A stretch of DNA of 64,000 nucleotides from Acinetobacter sp. HY1485 (GCF_027568475.1 NZ_JANKZG010000001.1:327055-391054); one strand, 5' to 3'. Shown: positions 9,396 to 19,391, counted from the stretch's first letter. Program-made: numbers and translations. Notes: generated by a model not told the origin, from the sequence alone.

Positions 9396-10560
9396 ACCAT
9401 AAAATGACACACACAACAACCATCAAAGCAGAGGTTGTCATAATCACAGCGTGCCAACCGCCTGCTTGCCAACTTAGCCCCATCAGTGAACCAATGGTAC
9501 TTGAGCCTAAATAGTAAAATAACAAATATAAAGAAGTGGCATGACCTTTATAAGTTTGTGCAGTAATACTCACACGACTACTTGCCATGGTATGTGCCAT
9601 AAAAAAGCCTGTGGTTAAATGTGCAATACCCACTAAAATCCAAAATAAAGACGTATTAAGTGTGAATAAGCTGCCAATAAAAATAAGAAAAAAGCCTAAG
9701 TAAAGTGTTTTTAATTGTCCAATATAGTCTGCAATTTTGCCTGTTAGGGAAGACGAAACAATACCAAATACATAAAATAAAAAAATCAGGCTCACTTGTG
9801 TGGTATTTAAATGATAAGGCGTGCTCGACAAACGAAATGTCATGTAATTAAAAATACCTGAAAAAATACTGGTCAGTAAAAAACCTAATCCATAGAGTTT
9901 AAGCAGAGTTGGCGTGGCTAAATGATTTTTCCAAATATTAAAATGAAAAAATAAACTTTTACCTTTATGTGCTGTAAAATTTTTAGATGCAGGGAGTAAA
10001 TAATAAAAGCTAAAAGCACAGCAAAAACATACAACCCCTAAAATACCCAATGCCATCCGCCAAGATAAATATTGGGTAATGATGCCCATACCTACACGTC
10101 CGACCATGCCACCAAATGCAGAACCACTGACATATAAACCAATAATTTTACTAATATGTTCTGGATGTACTTCTTCTGATGCCCATGCTAAAGCTACCGC
10201 AGGGATACCGCCTAAAATAAAACCTTCCAATGTGCGTATAAGTAAAAAACTTGACCAACTTGGCACAAGGGCACATAAAAAATTAAGTAAAGCAGCAATT
10301 AAAATACAGCAAAACATAAAGCCTTTACGCCCAAGTGCTTGAGAAAAAGCACTTGAAAGTAAAATAGAAAGTGCAAGCAAACAGGTGGTTAAAGATAAAG
10401 CCAATGAGCTTTGTGTTGCACTCACGGAAAAGGTTCGTGTAAGTTCAGGCAGTAAAGGCTGTATGCAATACACCAAAGAGAAGCTCGTAAAGCCAAGCAG
10501 AAAAAGTGCTAAACCTGCTTTTAAAAATTGTTTTGAGTTTGGCAAAATCCACATGGTCAT
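9376..10560 (-). CDS. YnfM-like MFS transporter (copy 1)
   Basis: A roughly 394-residue major facilitator with 12 predicted helices, resembling the E. coli YnfM family (FSLVYCIQPLLPEL, then ALSLTTCLLALSILLSSAF and the loop-2/3 motif ALGRKGFM). The substrate is unknown. Candidate starts are ATG 10560, ATG 10554 or TTG 10563; none has a good Shine-Dalgarno, so the start is uncertain. It lies 34 bp downstream of a clearly paralogous gene (10595-11785), so the two probably arose by tandem duplication and may be co-transcribed. Confidence 0.88.
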   Translation of the reverse strand: MTMWILPNSKQFLKAGLALFLLGFTSFSLVYCIQPLLPELTRTFSVSATQSSLALSLTTCLLALSILLSSAFSQALGRKGFMFCCILIAALLNFLCALVPSWSSFLLIRTLEGFILGGIPAVALAWASEEVHPEHISKIIGLYVSGSAFGGMVGRVGMGIITQYLSWRMALGILGVVCFCCAFSFYYLLPASKNFTAHKGKSLFFHFNIWKNHLATPTLLKLYGLGFLLTSIFSGIFNYMTFRLSSTPYHLNTTQVSLIFLFYVFGIVSSSLTGKIADYIGQLKTLYLGFFLIFIGSLFTLNTSLFWILVGIAHLTTGFFMAHTMASSRVSITAQTYKGHATSLYLLFYYLGSSTIGSLMGLSWQAGGWHAVIMTTSALMVVVCVILWSKSKVD

Positions 10561-10594
10561 CAAGGGGAGTTAAAACGGCATAGGGTACAAAACT

Positions 10595-11785
10595 TTATCT
10601 TTTTGTGGAAGAGATAAGAAAAAATGCACCAAAAACTAAAACAGATGTTGCACCTACAACGGCATTCCAACCGCCGTATTGCCAAAAAAGCCCAATAAAA
10701 GAACCCACAATACTAGAGCCTAAATAGTAAAATAAAAGATAAAGCGATGTAGCATGACCTTTATTGGTTTTTGCACTCATGCTCACACGGCTACTTGCCA
10801 TTGCATGAGAAATAAAAAAGCCTGTTGTAATAATACCTACGCCTAGAATAATCCAAAACAATGAACTTAATAGCGTAATTAAACTGCCGAATAGCATTAA
10901 AATAAAACCTAGATAAAGTGTAGGTTTAGTACCAATACGTTGTGCAATTTGCCCTGCTAATGAAGAAGATAAAATACCAAAACTATAAGACAGAAAAATT
11001 AAACTGACTTGCGTTTGGCTTAAACTATACGGTGCTTCAGAAAAACGAAAAGTAATATAATTAAACAGGGCTACAAAAATACTTGTAAGTAAAAAGCCTA
11101 AGCAGTAAGTTTTAAATAATGGTACTGAAGTTAAATGGCTGTGCCATGCTGTAAGATGAAATTTAAAATTAATCCCTTTTTTAGCAACAAAATTTTTAGA
11201 TTGAGGAAGCAAAAAATAAAAAATAATGGCACAAATTAAACAGAGTATTCCTAAGATACCTAATGCCATTCGCCATGAAAAATACTCTGTCAGTAATCCC
11301 ATACCTACACGGCCCATCATGCCACCAAAAGCTGTTCCACCAATATATAGACCCATTGTTTTACTAAGGTTTTCGGGATGGATTTCTTCTGCAATCCATG
11401 CCATTGCCACCGCAGGTACACCACCTAAAATAAATCCTTCTATTGCACGTAAAACAAGCAAGCTATTCCAATTAGGTGCAAAAGCACAGGCTAAATTTAA
11501 CAATGCTGCTATTGCCATTGAACAGAACATAAGTCCTTTACGACCAAGTGCTTGAGAGAACGCACTCGACAATAAAATAGAAACTGCTAGAAAACCTGTG
11601 GTGAGAGAAAGTGCCAAAGAACTTGAACTTGCACCAATATGAAAACTTTTTGTAAATTCAGGGAGTAAGGGTTGCACACAATAAATAAGAGAAAAACTTG
11701 CAAAACCCAATAGAAATAAAGCGAATCCTGCTTTATAAAATGTCCGAGAACCTTGCAAAATCCAACTTTGTGTGGCGGTAGTCAT
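10595..11785 (-). CDS. YnfM-like MFS transporter (copy 2)
   Basis: A 396-residue MFS protein aligned end to end with its downstream neighbour, sharing FSLIYCVQPLLPEF, the loop motif ALGRKGLMFC and RAIEGFILGGVPAVAMAW. As in E. coli ynfL-ynfM, a LysR gene is divergently placed beside it. It is probably an exporter, but the substrate cannot be read from sequence. The upstream region holds a striking 15-bp inverted repeat. Confidence 0.9.
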   Translation of the reverse strand: MTTATQSWILQGSRTFYKAGFALFLLGFASFSLIYCVQPLLPEFTKSFHIGASSSSLALSLTTGFLAVSILLSSAFSQALGRKGLMFCSMAIAALLNLACAFAPNWNSLLVLRAIEGFILGGVPAVAMAWIAEEIHPENLSKTMGLYIGGTAFGGMMGRVGMGLLTEYFSWRMALGILGILCLICAIIFYFLLPQSKNFVAKKGINFKFHLTAWHSHLTSVPLFKTYCLGFLLTSIFVALFNYITFRFSEAPYSLSQTQVSLIFLSYSFGILSSSLAGQIAQRIGTKPTLYLGFILMLFGSLITLLSSLFWIILGVGIITTGFFISHAMASSRVSMSAKTNKGHATSLYLLFYYLGSSIVGSFIGLFWQYGGWNAVVGATSVLVFGAFFLISSTKR

Positions 11786-11834
11786 AGCATTATCTTTGTG
11801 AGGAACATACTATAAAAATAGCACTGCATTTTTT

Positions 11835-11880
11835 ATATATAAAATATATTTAATTGGATGGAGTGATATATTTTATATAT
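11835..11880. promoter_or_regulatory. Perfect 15-bp inverted repeat in the LysR/MFS intergenic region
   Basis: Arms atatataaaatatat (11835-11849) and atatattttatatat (11866-11880) are exact reverse complements separated by 16 bp. The repeat lies in the 136-bp gap between the divergent MFS and LysR genes, where a LysR regulator would bind. It is AT-only, so part of it may also serve as -10 elements. Confidence 0.65.
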
Positions 11881-11921
11881 GCTGTAAAATGTAGTTATGT
11901 TTTAACCGAAATCAATAAAAT

Positions 11922-12815
11922 ATGGATATCCGTCACATTCAGTATTTTACTGCCGTTGCAGAAGAAAAAAGTTTTACAAAAGCGGCTTTACGGCTTGGTA
12001 TTCAGCAGCCGCCTTTAAGCATGCAAATTAAAAAATTAGAAGAAGAATTAGGAAGTTTATTGTTTTTACGCACATCAAACGGTGTTCATTTAACCCAAGC
12101 AGGTCAACATTTTTTAAAAATGGTACGTCCTATAGAACAACAACTTAAGAATGCAGTTCGTCAGGTAAAAGAAGTTGCAAATGGCGAAATTGGGCAACTC
12201 AGGTTAGGGTTTACGGGTACATCCATTTTGCATCCACTTATTCCACAGGCAATTAAAACGTATAAAAAACAATACCCTCATGTAGAGCTTGCATTAACAG
12301 AAGAAAACTCTTTATTGCTAATGGAAAAGGTACAACAAGATGAATTAGATATTGCCATTATCCGTCCTGCTTATGCATTACCAACATCTTTAAAAGTACA
12401 AATGTTATTAGAAGAAGAACTTGTGGCAGTATTGCCTCAGAATTATCCTTATGATCAACAACTTCTCGATTTAAAAGATTTTAAAAATGAAAGCTTTATA
12501 ATATCGCCGTATGGTGTAAGTGCAGGGCTGTATGATGCAACTTTAAGAGCATGTGAATTACATGGGTTTCAACCAAAAATTGGGGCAAAAGTGCCCCAAA
12601 TTGTCTCAATTTTATCTTTTGTTGCCGCAAACTTAGGTATTGCCCTTGTGCCTAGCTCAACTGAACAACTTAAAATTGATGGTGTGCAATATAAATCTTT
12701 AAAAAACTCTCAGGCTAAAATTGGATTAGCCCTTGTTTATAAAGAAGATTATCATGCACAAACTGCAATTAATTTTGCAAGTATTATTCATTCACTACGC
12801 CATCAATCCATGTAA
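11922..12815 (+). CDS. LysR-type regulator, YnfL-like
   Basis: A 297-residue LysR regulator: HTH at about residues 3-60 (FTKAALRLGIQQPPLSMQI), then a LysR substrate domain (LRLGFTGTSILHPLIP). It is divergent from the YnfM-like transporter pair and presumably regulates it. Its last 32 bp overlap the 3' end of the convergent tannase-like gene. Confidence 0.9.
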   Translation: MDIRHIQYFTAVAEEKSFTKAALRLGIQQPPLSMQIKKLEEELGSLLFLRTSNGVHLTQAGQHFLKMVRPIEQQLKNAVRQVKEVANGEIGQLRLGFTGTSILHPLIPQAIKTYKKQYPHVELALTEENSLLLMEKVQQDELDIAIIRPAYALPTSLKVQMLLEEELVAVLPQNYPYDQQLLDLKDFKNESFIISPYGVSAGLYDATLRACELHGFQPKIGAKVPQIVSILSFVAANLGIALVPSSTEQLKIDGVQYKSLKNSQAKIGLALVYKEDYHAQTAINFASIIHSLRHQSM

Positions 12816-14208
12816 AGAGTTCTTTTAAATCATAATCGCCACTATGAGGACGTCCCCAAGGTAGGGCAAAATCAACTTGGTAGCCTTTATTTTGTAAAGT
12901 TGTAGCCAAAATAGTCGGAACAGCTAAGCTTGTATCTTTATCGTATGCACCATGACGGATACGCCAATGCTGTGATGTACTGGCTTGTGTCATATACTGT
13001 AGTGGATTCATCATTTTAATGATGTGTGCATCTGCCATTGTTGCATTAGCATTGGTACGGTGTTGATATGAATATTCAGTAAAATGCTGTTTATCTATAG
13101 TTTTTGTACCAAATTCTTGATTTTCACCTGAAGATAAATCTAAAGCATCAAAAGCAGGTGGCGTTTTTTGACGTTGTAAATAGCCTAAGTATTGGTTGTA
13201 ATCAATATCTACAACCCTACCATTTTGTTGTTTTATCCAAGAGTATTGCGATAAATTCTCACCATTATTTATAGCGGTTTGAGCTGACTGTATCACATAG
13301 CTTTTGATGAGTTGTTCAAATGACCCGTGTCCTTGCTGATCTAAAGTAAGTGATTGTCCTTGTTTATTTTTAAGATTTAATTGATTAACGTATTGCGGAA
13401 ATAATTGACTCAATTCATTAGAAGTTTGAATTTGTGCCGTTGTTAATGTACCTGCTGTTTCTTTACGCTGTACTTTGTAATCTAACATGCTAATGTCAAT
13501 TTTTTTATAGTTGTGGATTTGGTTAAATTGCCATTCATATGCCATGTCAGCATGGTCTAAATCTGTAATTGGGCAGTATGCCGAAACAGCAAAAATTTTG
13601 TCGCTTGTAGGAGCAGCACCCAATTTTTTTAAGTAGGGTAAATAATCTGGGTTGTCACCTGTTGCACCTAAAAGTACAGACATTGCACCGCCTGCACTTG
13701 TACCATTTGAAACAATTTTTTCTGCATTTCCTGGCATATACTTGTCGTTATATTTTAAGTAACGCACCGCTGCTTTTAGATCGACAATTGCAGCAGGTGC
13801 TTTACCCAAAGCAGATGTACGTCCACGTGCACCTGCCGATGCAACCACATAACCATGTGCAAGGGCTCGAACAGTTGTATCGCCACGTTGTGATACAAGT
13901 GGGGTAGGTTTAGCAGGCATATAACCGCCTACATCATTGGGGAAGAAAATAGGGGCATTTTGAGCATTGTAACGCCCAATATTTTTTTGTTGAAAATACG
14001 CTTCAGGAATATAGATATTCATTACTTCATATTCAGGATCAACGGGTTTTTTAACATAGCTGATATTTTCGTAAGCACGTACTTGCAATGACTGACCATC
14101 TACCTGAATGGTTTGTACGCTATAGTTTTTGGTAGCATCAAATTTTAAACCTTTGGCATAGACACTTGCCGAAAGTAAAGATAACGATAAAACACCTAGA
14201 ATTTTCAT
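12784..14208 (-). CDS. Secreted tannase-like alpha/beta hydrolase
   Basis: About 474 residues from the ATG at 14208, which has GGA nine bases upstream; an ATG six codons earlier lacks an SD. Residues 1-18 (MKILGVLSLSLLSASVYA) are a signal peptide. The nucleophile elbow is GTSAGGAMSVLLGATG, as in subtype-B tannases (Lactobacillus TanLp1 group); a C-terminal Asp (DKDTSLAVP) and His (GRPHSGDYDL) can complete the triad. Tannases cleave gallate esters; related enzymes act on other aromatic esters. The exact substrate is therefore open. It is monocistronic, with no transport or gallate genes nearby. Confidence 0.8.
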   Translation of the reverse strand: MKILGVLSLSLLSASVYAKGLKFDATKNYSVQTIQVDGQSLQVRAYENISYVKKPVDPEYEVMNIYIPEAYFQQKNIGRYNAQNAPIFFPNDVGGYMPAKPTPLVSQRGDTTVRALAHGYVVASAGARGRTSALGKAPAAIVDLKAAVRYLKYNDKYMPGNAEKIVSNGTSAGGAMSVLLGATGDNPDYLPYLKKLGAAPTSDKIFAVSAYCPITDLDHADMAYEWQFNQIHNYKKIDISMLDYKVQRKETAGTLTTAQIQTSNELSQLFPQYVNQLNLKNKQGQSLTLDQQGHGSFEQLIKSYVIQSAQTAINNGENLSQYSWIKQQNGRVVDIDYNQYLGYLQRQKTPPAFDALDLSSGENQEFGTKTIDKQHFTEYSYQHRTNANATMADAHIIKMMNPLQYMTQASTSQHWRIRHGAYDKDTSLAVPTILATTLQNKGYQVDFALPWGRPHSGDYDLKELFTWIDGVVNE

Positions 14209-14351
14209 TTCTGTTCCATTTTGCATTTTTGACTATTTTGAACATAAATAAGAGAAAATTTAAGTATTGTTTGTAATAAAGCGTAACTTACAGATGAATT
14301 TCAAATCAAAAGCCTTTTAATATACAAATAAATAAAATTGTGGTGAAAAAA

Positions 14352-16601
14352 ATGAATAAAACAATAAATATTGTAGGTGCACGTCAAAATAATCTGAAAG
14401 ATATTTCTTTAAAAATTCCCAAGCATCAAATTGTGGCATTTACAGGTGTTTCAGGATCAGGAAAATCATCACTTGTTTTTCAAACTATTGGTGCAGAAGC
14501 ACAACGCCAAATGAATGAAACACAAGATAGTTTTGCCCGTAATCGGATGCAACAAGCAGGAATTGCAGATGTTGATAAAATCGAAAATTTAAATGTGCCT
14601 ATTATCATTAATCAAAAACCGATTGGTGGAAATATTCGTTCTACTGTAGGTACGATTACGGATATTTACGCGAGTTTACGGTTGCTGTTTTCGCGTATGG
14701 GTACGCCGTTTGTGGGGTATTCACAAGTATTTTCGTTTAACCATCCGCAGGGTATGTGCCCACGCTGTGAAGGATTGGGTGTAGAACAGACGATTAATGT
14801 TGAGAAAATTTTAGATAAAAATAAATCTTTAAATGAAGAAGGTGCAATTAATTTTCCAACGTATCAGCCCCATGCTTGGCGTTGGTTGCGTTATGCAGAC
14901 TCAGGTTATTTTGATTTAGATAAAAAATTAAAAGATTACACCGTAGAAGAATGGGAACTTTTTTTACATGCACCCCAACATAAACCTAAGCACCCTACAA
15001 AAAACTGGAAAAAAACAGCACTTTATGAAGGATTGCTCACCCGTTTTGAACGAAATTTTTTAACAGGTGAAGCACAAGAGCGTACACGCTATAAAAAACG
15101 TTTGGAAAGTTTAATTGAAACCAAACAATGTACGCTGTGTCATGGACAACGTCTTAATGAAAAATCGTTATCTTGTACCATTGAGGGGCACAATATTGCA
15201 CAGTGTACGGCAATGTCTGTTACTGAGCTTCAAACATTTATTGAGCAACTTGACCATCCAAAATACAACACTATTTTACAGGAGATCAAAAATAAACTGC
15301 ATTATTTAGATTTAGTGGGACTCAGCTATTTAACACTCAATCGTATTACGCCTACATTATCTGGTGGTGAGTCACAGCGTATTAAAATGGTGAAGCATTT
15401 AGGCAATAGTTTGGTCGATCTGCTTTATATTTTTGATGAGCCAAGCGTTGGATTACATCCGCACGATTTACAAAAGATCATTCAAATTATTCGTAAACTA
15501 CGTGATAAAGGTAACAGTATTTTATTGGTAGAACATGACCCTGATTTAATTGAAATTGCAGATCATGTGATTGATATTGGTCCTGCTTCGGGTAAGCAAG
15601 GTGGGCAGATCATGTACGAGGGCGATTTTGAGCATTTAAAGCATTCAAAAGGACTGACAGGGCAGTTTTTTTTAAAGTCAAAACATTATAAAAAAACACC
15701 TCGTACAGCAAATGAGTTTATTGAAGTTAAAGACGCAAATTTATTTAATTTAAAGAATGTGAGTGTTCGTATTCCAAAGCGTTGTTTAACAGTGGTAACA
15801 GGTGTTGCAGGTTCGGGCAAAAGTACGCTTATGACCAAAGTCTTGCCACAGCAATATTCTGATGCGAAAATCATCGATCAATCTCCTATTCATGCGAGTA
15901 TTCGCTCTACTTTACTCACGTATTTAGATTTGTTTGACTTAGTTAGACAATACTATGCTAAAGCCAATAAAGTGAGTGCTAAATTATTTAGTTATAACAG
16001 TGATGGTGCATGTAGTAACTGTAAAGGCACAGGAATAGAAAAAATAGAGATGGCATTTTTAGAAGATGTGTCCATGACGTGTGAAGTATGTGGTGGTTCG
16101 GGTTATAAACAAGAGGTTTTGGAGTATAAGTATCAAAATAAAAATATTGCACAGTTAATGAATATGACGGTGGCAGAAGCAACTTCATTTTTTGATGAAC
16201 TAAAAATAAATGAGCAATTCAAACTTTTAAAAGAGCTGGGTTTGGATTATTTAACCTTAGGCCAACGTTTAAGCAGTTTTTCTGGCGGGGAACGCCAACG
16301 TTTAAAATTGAGCCGTGAACTTGAAAATACCAATAATGTAATTGTGCTTGATGAGCCAAGTACAGGGCTCCATCCATCAGATACAGTAAAATTACTGAGT
16401 TTAATGGATAAAATTATTGAGCGCGGGAATACGCTCGTGGTGATTGAACATAATCTTGATATTATGGCACAAGCCGATTGGATTATTGATATTGGACCTT
16501 TAGCAGGTAAGCAAGGTGGTGAACTAATTTATGAAGGAACACTTGCACCATTTTTAAGAAGTGACTCTGTCACGGCACAATATTTGAAAGACTATACTTA
16601 A
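14352..16601 (+). CDS. Short UvrA-like ABC ATPase (UvrA2/DrrC type)
   Basis: 749 residues from the ATG at 14352 (GGTGA upstream; tandem GTG codons at 14340 and 14343 are weaker). Two ABC modules are visible: Walker A GVSGSGKSS and GVAGSGKST, signatures LSGGESQR and FSGGERQR, Walker B LYIFDEPSVGLHP and VIVLDEPSTGLHP. Zinc-finger CxxC pairs occur as CPRCEGLG, CTLCHGQR, CSNCKGTG and CEVCGGSG. At this length it lacks the UvrB-binding insertion of canonical UvrA (about 940 residues). Paralogues of this class are linked to drug or DNA-damage tolerance in some bacteria; the role here is unproven. Its stop overlaps that of the convergent gene by 4 bp. Confidence 0.88.
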   Translation: MNKTINIVGARQNNLKDISLKIPKHQIVAFTGVSGSGKSSLVFQTIGAEAQRQMNETQDSFARNRMQQAGIADVDKIENLNVPIIINQKPIGGNIRSTVGTITDIYASLRLLFSRMGTPFVGYSQVFSFNHPQGMCPRCEGLGVEQTINVEKILDKNKSLNEEGAINFPTYQPHAWRWLRYADSGYFDLDKKLKDYTVEEWELFLHAPQHKPKHPTKNWKKTALYEGLLTRFERNFLTGEAQERTRYKKRLESLIETKQCTLCHGQRLNEKSLSCTIEGHNIAQCTAMSVTELQTFIEQLDHPKYNTILQEIKNKLHYLDLVGLSYLTLNRITPTLSGGESQRIKMVKHLGNSLVDLLYIFDEPSVGLHPHDLQKIIQIIRKLRDKGNSILLVEHDPDLIEIADHVIDIGPASGKQGGQIMYEGDFEHLKHSKGLTGQFFLKSKHYKKTPRTANEFIEVKDANLFNLKNVSVRIPKRCLTVVTGVAGSGKSTLMTKVLPQQYSDAKIIDQSPIHASIRSTLLTYLDLFDLVRQYYAKANKVSAKLFSYNSDGACSNCKGTGIEKIEMAFLEDVSMTCEVCGGSGYKQEVLEYKYQNKNIAQLMNMTVAEATSFFDELKINEQFKLLKELGLDYLTLGQRLSSFSGGERQRLKLSRELENTNNVIVLDEPSTGLHPSDTVKLLSLMDKIIERGNTLVVIEHNLDIMAQADWIIDIGPLAGKQGGELIYEGTLAPFLRSDSVTAQYLKDYT

Positions 16602-17509
16602 ATTTTTGAAAATAGTTTTACATAAATAGGTAAAAAACATAGTTCTACAAGTGTCTGCGTTAAAATAACTGCAGGCACAATTGGCATGGCATTTGGTACA
16701 GCAAGTGCTATAGGTAAAATAATAAAAGAATTACGATATGATGATGAAAACAAAATAGCGCGATGTGAATATGCATCTAATTTAAAAGTTTTTGCCATAA
16801 CATAACCCAAACATGGGGCAAAAATAGCATAAAGAAGATAAAATGGTAGAGCAGTGAGCGCTGCCGTTTTTGCAAGCTCAATTTGTGGCATAACACTACC
16901 TATAACAATAAAAATAACTAACGCCGTAGCAGGTACAGGCATTGTATTTAAACATGCTGTAAGTTTTGGAATACGTGGACTAATCAGTTGTGTTATTAAA
17001 ACCAATATTAGAGGAATAAAGATAAAAAAAACGAGAGTATGTAAAAACGGTAAAAAACTGATAACTGTTGAACCGTTTTGTTCTAAGAAAAGATGCATAT
17101 AAAATGGAACAATAAACATTTGTACAATGAGTAATACAGGTGTAAAGGCGAGTAATAACCTTGAATTACCATTGCCTATACCTGTAAAGCTAATCACGTA
17201 GTCTACACACGGCGCGAGTAATACAAATACAATAGCAAACTGTATGAGTGGATCAGTAGGTAAAAAGAAACTTAGAATACCGACAAAAATAGGAACAGCA
17301 ATAAAGTTAGTCACAAACAATGCGCTAATAAACCGCAAATTTTTAAACGCATGATGAAGCTGTATAATCGGAATTTGTAAAAACGTAACAAAGAGCATAA
17401 ATCCTAAAGCTACATTCATAAAAGTGGTTAAGTTAGGTTGAATAAATAGACCTAATAAAATGGCTAAAAAATAAATAATGACTTGATAGCGCTCTAAAAT
17501 CTCTTGCAT
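16598..17509 (-). CDS. BASS/ACR3-like transporter (arsenic resistance family)
   Basis: A 303-residue membrane protein with about ten hydrophobic helices and the SBF/ACR3 motif region LLAPCVDYVISFTGIGNG, whose cysteine sits where ACR3 arsenite exporters keep theirs. It lies just downstream of an ArsR gene, which supports metalloid or other toxic-anion efflux. Bile-acid:sodium symporter-type organic-anion transport is the alternative. It is co-directional with the ArsR gene (22-bp gap). Confidence 0.8.
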   Translation of the reverse strand: MQEILERYQVIIYFLAILLGLFIQPNLTTFMNVALGFMLFVTFLQIPIIQLHHAFKNLRFISALFVTNFIAVPIFVGILSFFLPTDPLIQFAIVFVLLAPCVDYVISFTGIGNGNSRLLLAFTPVLLIVQMFIVPFYMHLFLEQNGSTVISFLPFLHTLVFFIFIPLILVLITQLISPRIPKLTACLNTMPVPATALVIFIVIGSVMPQIELAKTAALTALPFYLLYAIFAPCLGYVMAKTFKLDAYSHRAILFSSSYRNSFIILPIALAVPNAMPIVPAVILTQTLVELCFLPIYVKLFSKI

Positions 17510-17531
17510 AATTTTGTTCTAAAGTAGGTGT

Positions 17532-17879
17532 TTATGTAGGATTACCGGTGCATTGAGCAAAAAGTTTAATGGCATCATCACAATACTTACAGTGTCCCTG
17601 ACAACAATCATGCATTAAAAAAGCGACTAAATCAGAAAGTGCAGGAAATATGGCACAATAAATAATCTGTCGTCCTTCACGGCGACTTACAATTAATCCT
17701 GCATTTTCTAAATGGTTAAGATGAAAAGAAATGCGCGAGTGTGCATTGGTGTTTAATGATTTACTAATGTCACCTGCTGATAAGCCTTTTGCGCCTGCAA
17801 CCACTAAAATGCGCACAATTTTTAAGCGTGTTTCTTGAGACAAAGCTGTAAATGCCTTTAAAGCTTGTGTTTCTAACAT
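17532..17879 (-). CDS. ArsR-family repressor
   Basis: A 115-residue winged-HTH protein (HTH about 33-75, with RISFHLNHLENAGLIV). The C-terminal stretch HDCCQGHCKYC carries four cysteines that could bind As(III) or another soft metal, though its placement differs from the classical E. coli ArsR CVC site. A 24-bp perfect palindrome lies 11 bp upstream of its start. It is probably autoregulated and represses the downstream transporter. Confidence 0.88.
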   Translation of the reverse strand: MLETQALKAFTALSQETRLKIVRILVVAGAKGLSAGDISKSLNTNAHSRISFHLNHLENAGLIVSRREGRQIIYCAIFPALSDLVAFLMHDCCQGHCKYCDDAIKLFAQCTGNPT

Positions 17880-17890
17880 AACTAATTTGA

Positions 17891-17914
17891 ATATTTCAAT
17901 AATTATTGAAATAT
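17891..17914. promoter_or_regulatory. 24-bp perfect palindromic ArsR operator
   Basis: The half-site atatttcaataa is followed directly by its exact reverse complement, ending 11 bp before the arsR start codon (17879). Position, symmetry and AT-richness match operators of ArsR/SmtB repressors. Confidence 0.8.
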
Positions 17915-18011
17915 ACGTAAAGAGTTATAAAATTGCAAATTTAAGGTGTTGAGAGAAGCTAATAATTTATGTGATATACTGAATTTAATTCAATTTACAA
18001 GATGTGGAAGA

Positions 18012-18932
18012 ATGTTGGAAATACGTCATTTAAGAACGTTGCTTGCATTAAGAGAGCATGGCTCGTTAGTGGCGGCTGCAAACGATTTATGTTTAACGCC
18101 TTCGGCAATTTCCCATCAACTTAAAGAATTAGATCATTGGTATGGAGTTGAAATTGTAAATCGCCGTAGTCGTCCTGTGCAGTTTTCTAATGTAGGTCAG
18201 CGTTTACTTAAACTTGCAGATGATATTTTGCCTCAAATTCAGCTTACACAAAGCGATATTACGCGTATTGTGCATGGGCAAACAGGGCGAATTATTTTTT
18301 CTTCGGAATGCCATAGTTGTTTTGATTGGCTTATGCCACTGCTTAATCAATATCGTCAGCAATATCCTGATGTAGATTTAGATTTCGCTTCGGCATTTCA
18401 AACCAATCCGCATGAGTTATTGCAAAATGGCGAATTTGATTTGTTAATTACTGCAGATCCAATTGCACTAAAAGGGATTGAATATTTTCCTATTTTTGAA
18501 TATGAATCACGCTTAGTACTATCTAATACACATCCTTTAGTACGTGCAGAACATGTAACGGTTCAAGATCTTGCAGAACAAACATTAATTACTTATCCAG
18601 TAGATAAACACCGCCTTGATATTATGGCGCACTTATTTATTCCTGCAAATATTCAGCCTAAAAAAATTCGTACTACAGATTTAACGCAAATGTTGATCCA
18701 GTTAGTTGCAAGTGGACGCGGAATAGGTGCATTACCTGATTGGGTTGTGAATGAATATGAACAAAAAGGATGGGTAACCAGTCGTCGTTTGCAGTGTGTG
18801 TCTGCAAATGGACTACGCCGTACCTTATATGCAGGTTATCGAACTGAAGAAAAAGACAAAAATTATTTTGAAGGTTTTTTAAAGCAACTTGAGCGTTTTT
18901 CAAAAAACCGTACGCAATATTACAATACTTAA
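18012..18932 (+). CDS. metR: MetR, LysR-type regulator of methionine synthesis
   Basis: 306 residues from the ATG at 18012, where homology to E. coli MetR begins (MLEIRHLRTLLALREHGSL against MIEVKHLKTLQALRNCGSL); the longer open frame from 17946 is a non-coding extension. The effector domain includes ECHSCFDWL, close to ECHSCIQWL of MetR, and PVDKHRLDIMAHLFIPA. MetR uses homocysteine as co-effector and activates metE, metH or glyA. No met gene is adjacent. Confidence 0.9.
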   Translation: MLEIRHLRTLLALREHGSLVAAANDLCLTPSAISHQLKELDHWYGVEIVNRRSRPVQFSNVGQRLLKLADDILPQIQLTQSDITRIVHGQTGRIIFSSECHSCFDWLMPLLNQYRQQYPDVDLDFASAFQTNPHELLQNGEFDLLITADPIALKGIEYFPIFEYESRLVLSNTHPLVRAEHVTVQDLAEQTLITYPVDKHRLDIMAHLFIPANIQPKKIRTTDLTQMLIQLVASGRGIGALPDWVVNEYEQKGWVTSRRLQCVSANGLRRTLYAGYRTEEKDKNYFEGFLKQLERFSKNRTQYYNT

Positions 18933-18938
18933 TCTGTT

Positions 18939-19391
18939 TTACGGTTTATAAATAAACAGTGAAAGTATCCCTGCTGCAATAAGTGGACCTACGGGCACAC
19001 CACGGAAAAAAGCAACCCCTGCAACCGTACCGATGAGTAGACCTGCAACCACATCAGGTTGGCTACTCATCAGTTTTACGCCACGTCCGCCTAACCACGC
19101 CACTAATAGACCTACTAAAATAGCAAGAACAGACTTATAACTAGCAAACGATTTAATAATCGTTTCTCCCGAAATTTTACCACTGGCAATTGGGGTTAAA
19201 ACACCAATGGTTAAAATGGTAATTCCTAAATTAAGGGCATGACTTTGCAAAAAAGGAAAGTATTGATCAAGTGGTGAAATACGTACAATAATTAACACAG
19301 CACTTGCGATGGTTACGGAGCTATTATGACTGAGTACACCACATGCTAAGAGGACAAAAAGCGCGATTAAATTAAGATCTAAATTGGACAT
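18939..19391 (-). CDS. DUF441 (YeaL) family membrane protein
   Basis: 150 residues from the ATG at 19391 (MSNLDLN...), chosen because E. coli YeaL begins at the equivalent position; an ATG at 19427 would add 12 residues without an SD. It has four or five transmembrane segments and strongly conserved YeaL blocks ([12 protein letters not shown] and [15 protein letters not shown]). The family's function is unknown. It is convergent with metR, leaving only 6 bp between stops. Confidence 0.85.
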   Translation of the reverse strand: MSNLDLNLIALFVLLACGVLSHNSSVTIASAVLIIVRISPLDQYFPFLQSHALNLGITILTIGVLTPIASGKISGETIIKSFASYKSVLAILVGLLVAWLGGRGVKLMSSQPDVVAGLLIGTVAGVAFFRGVPVGPLIAAGILSLFIYKP

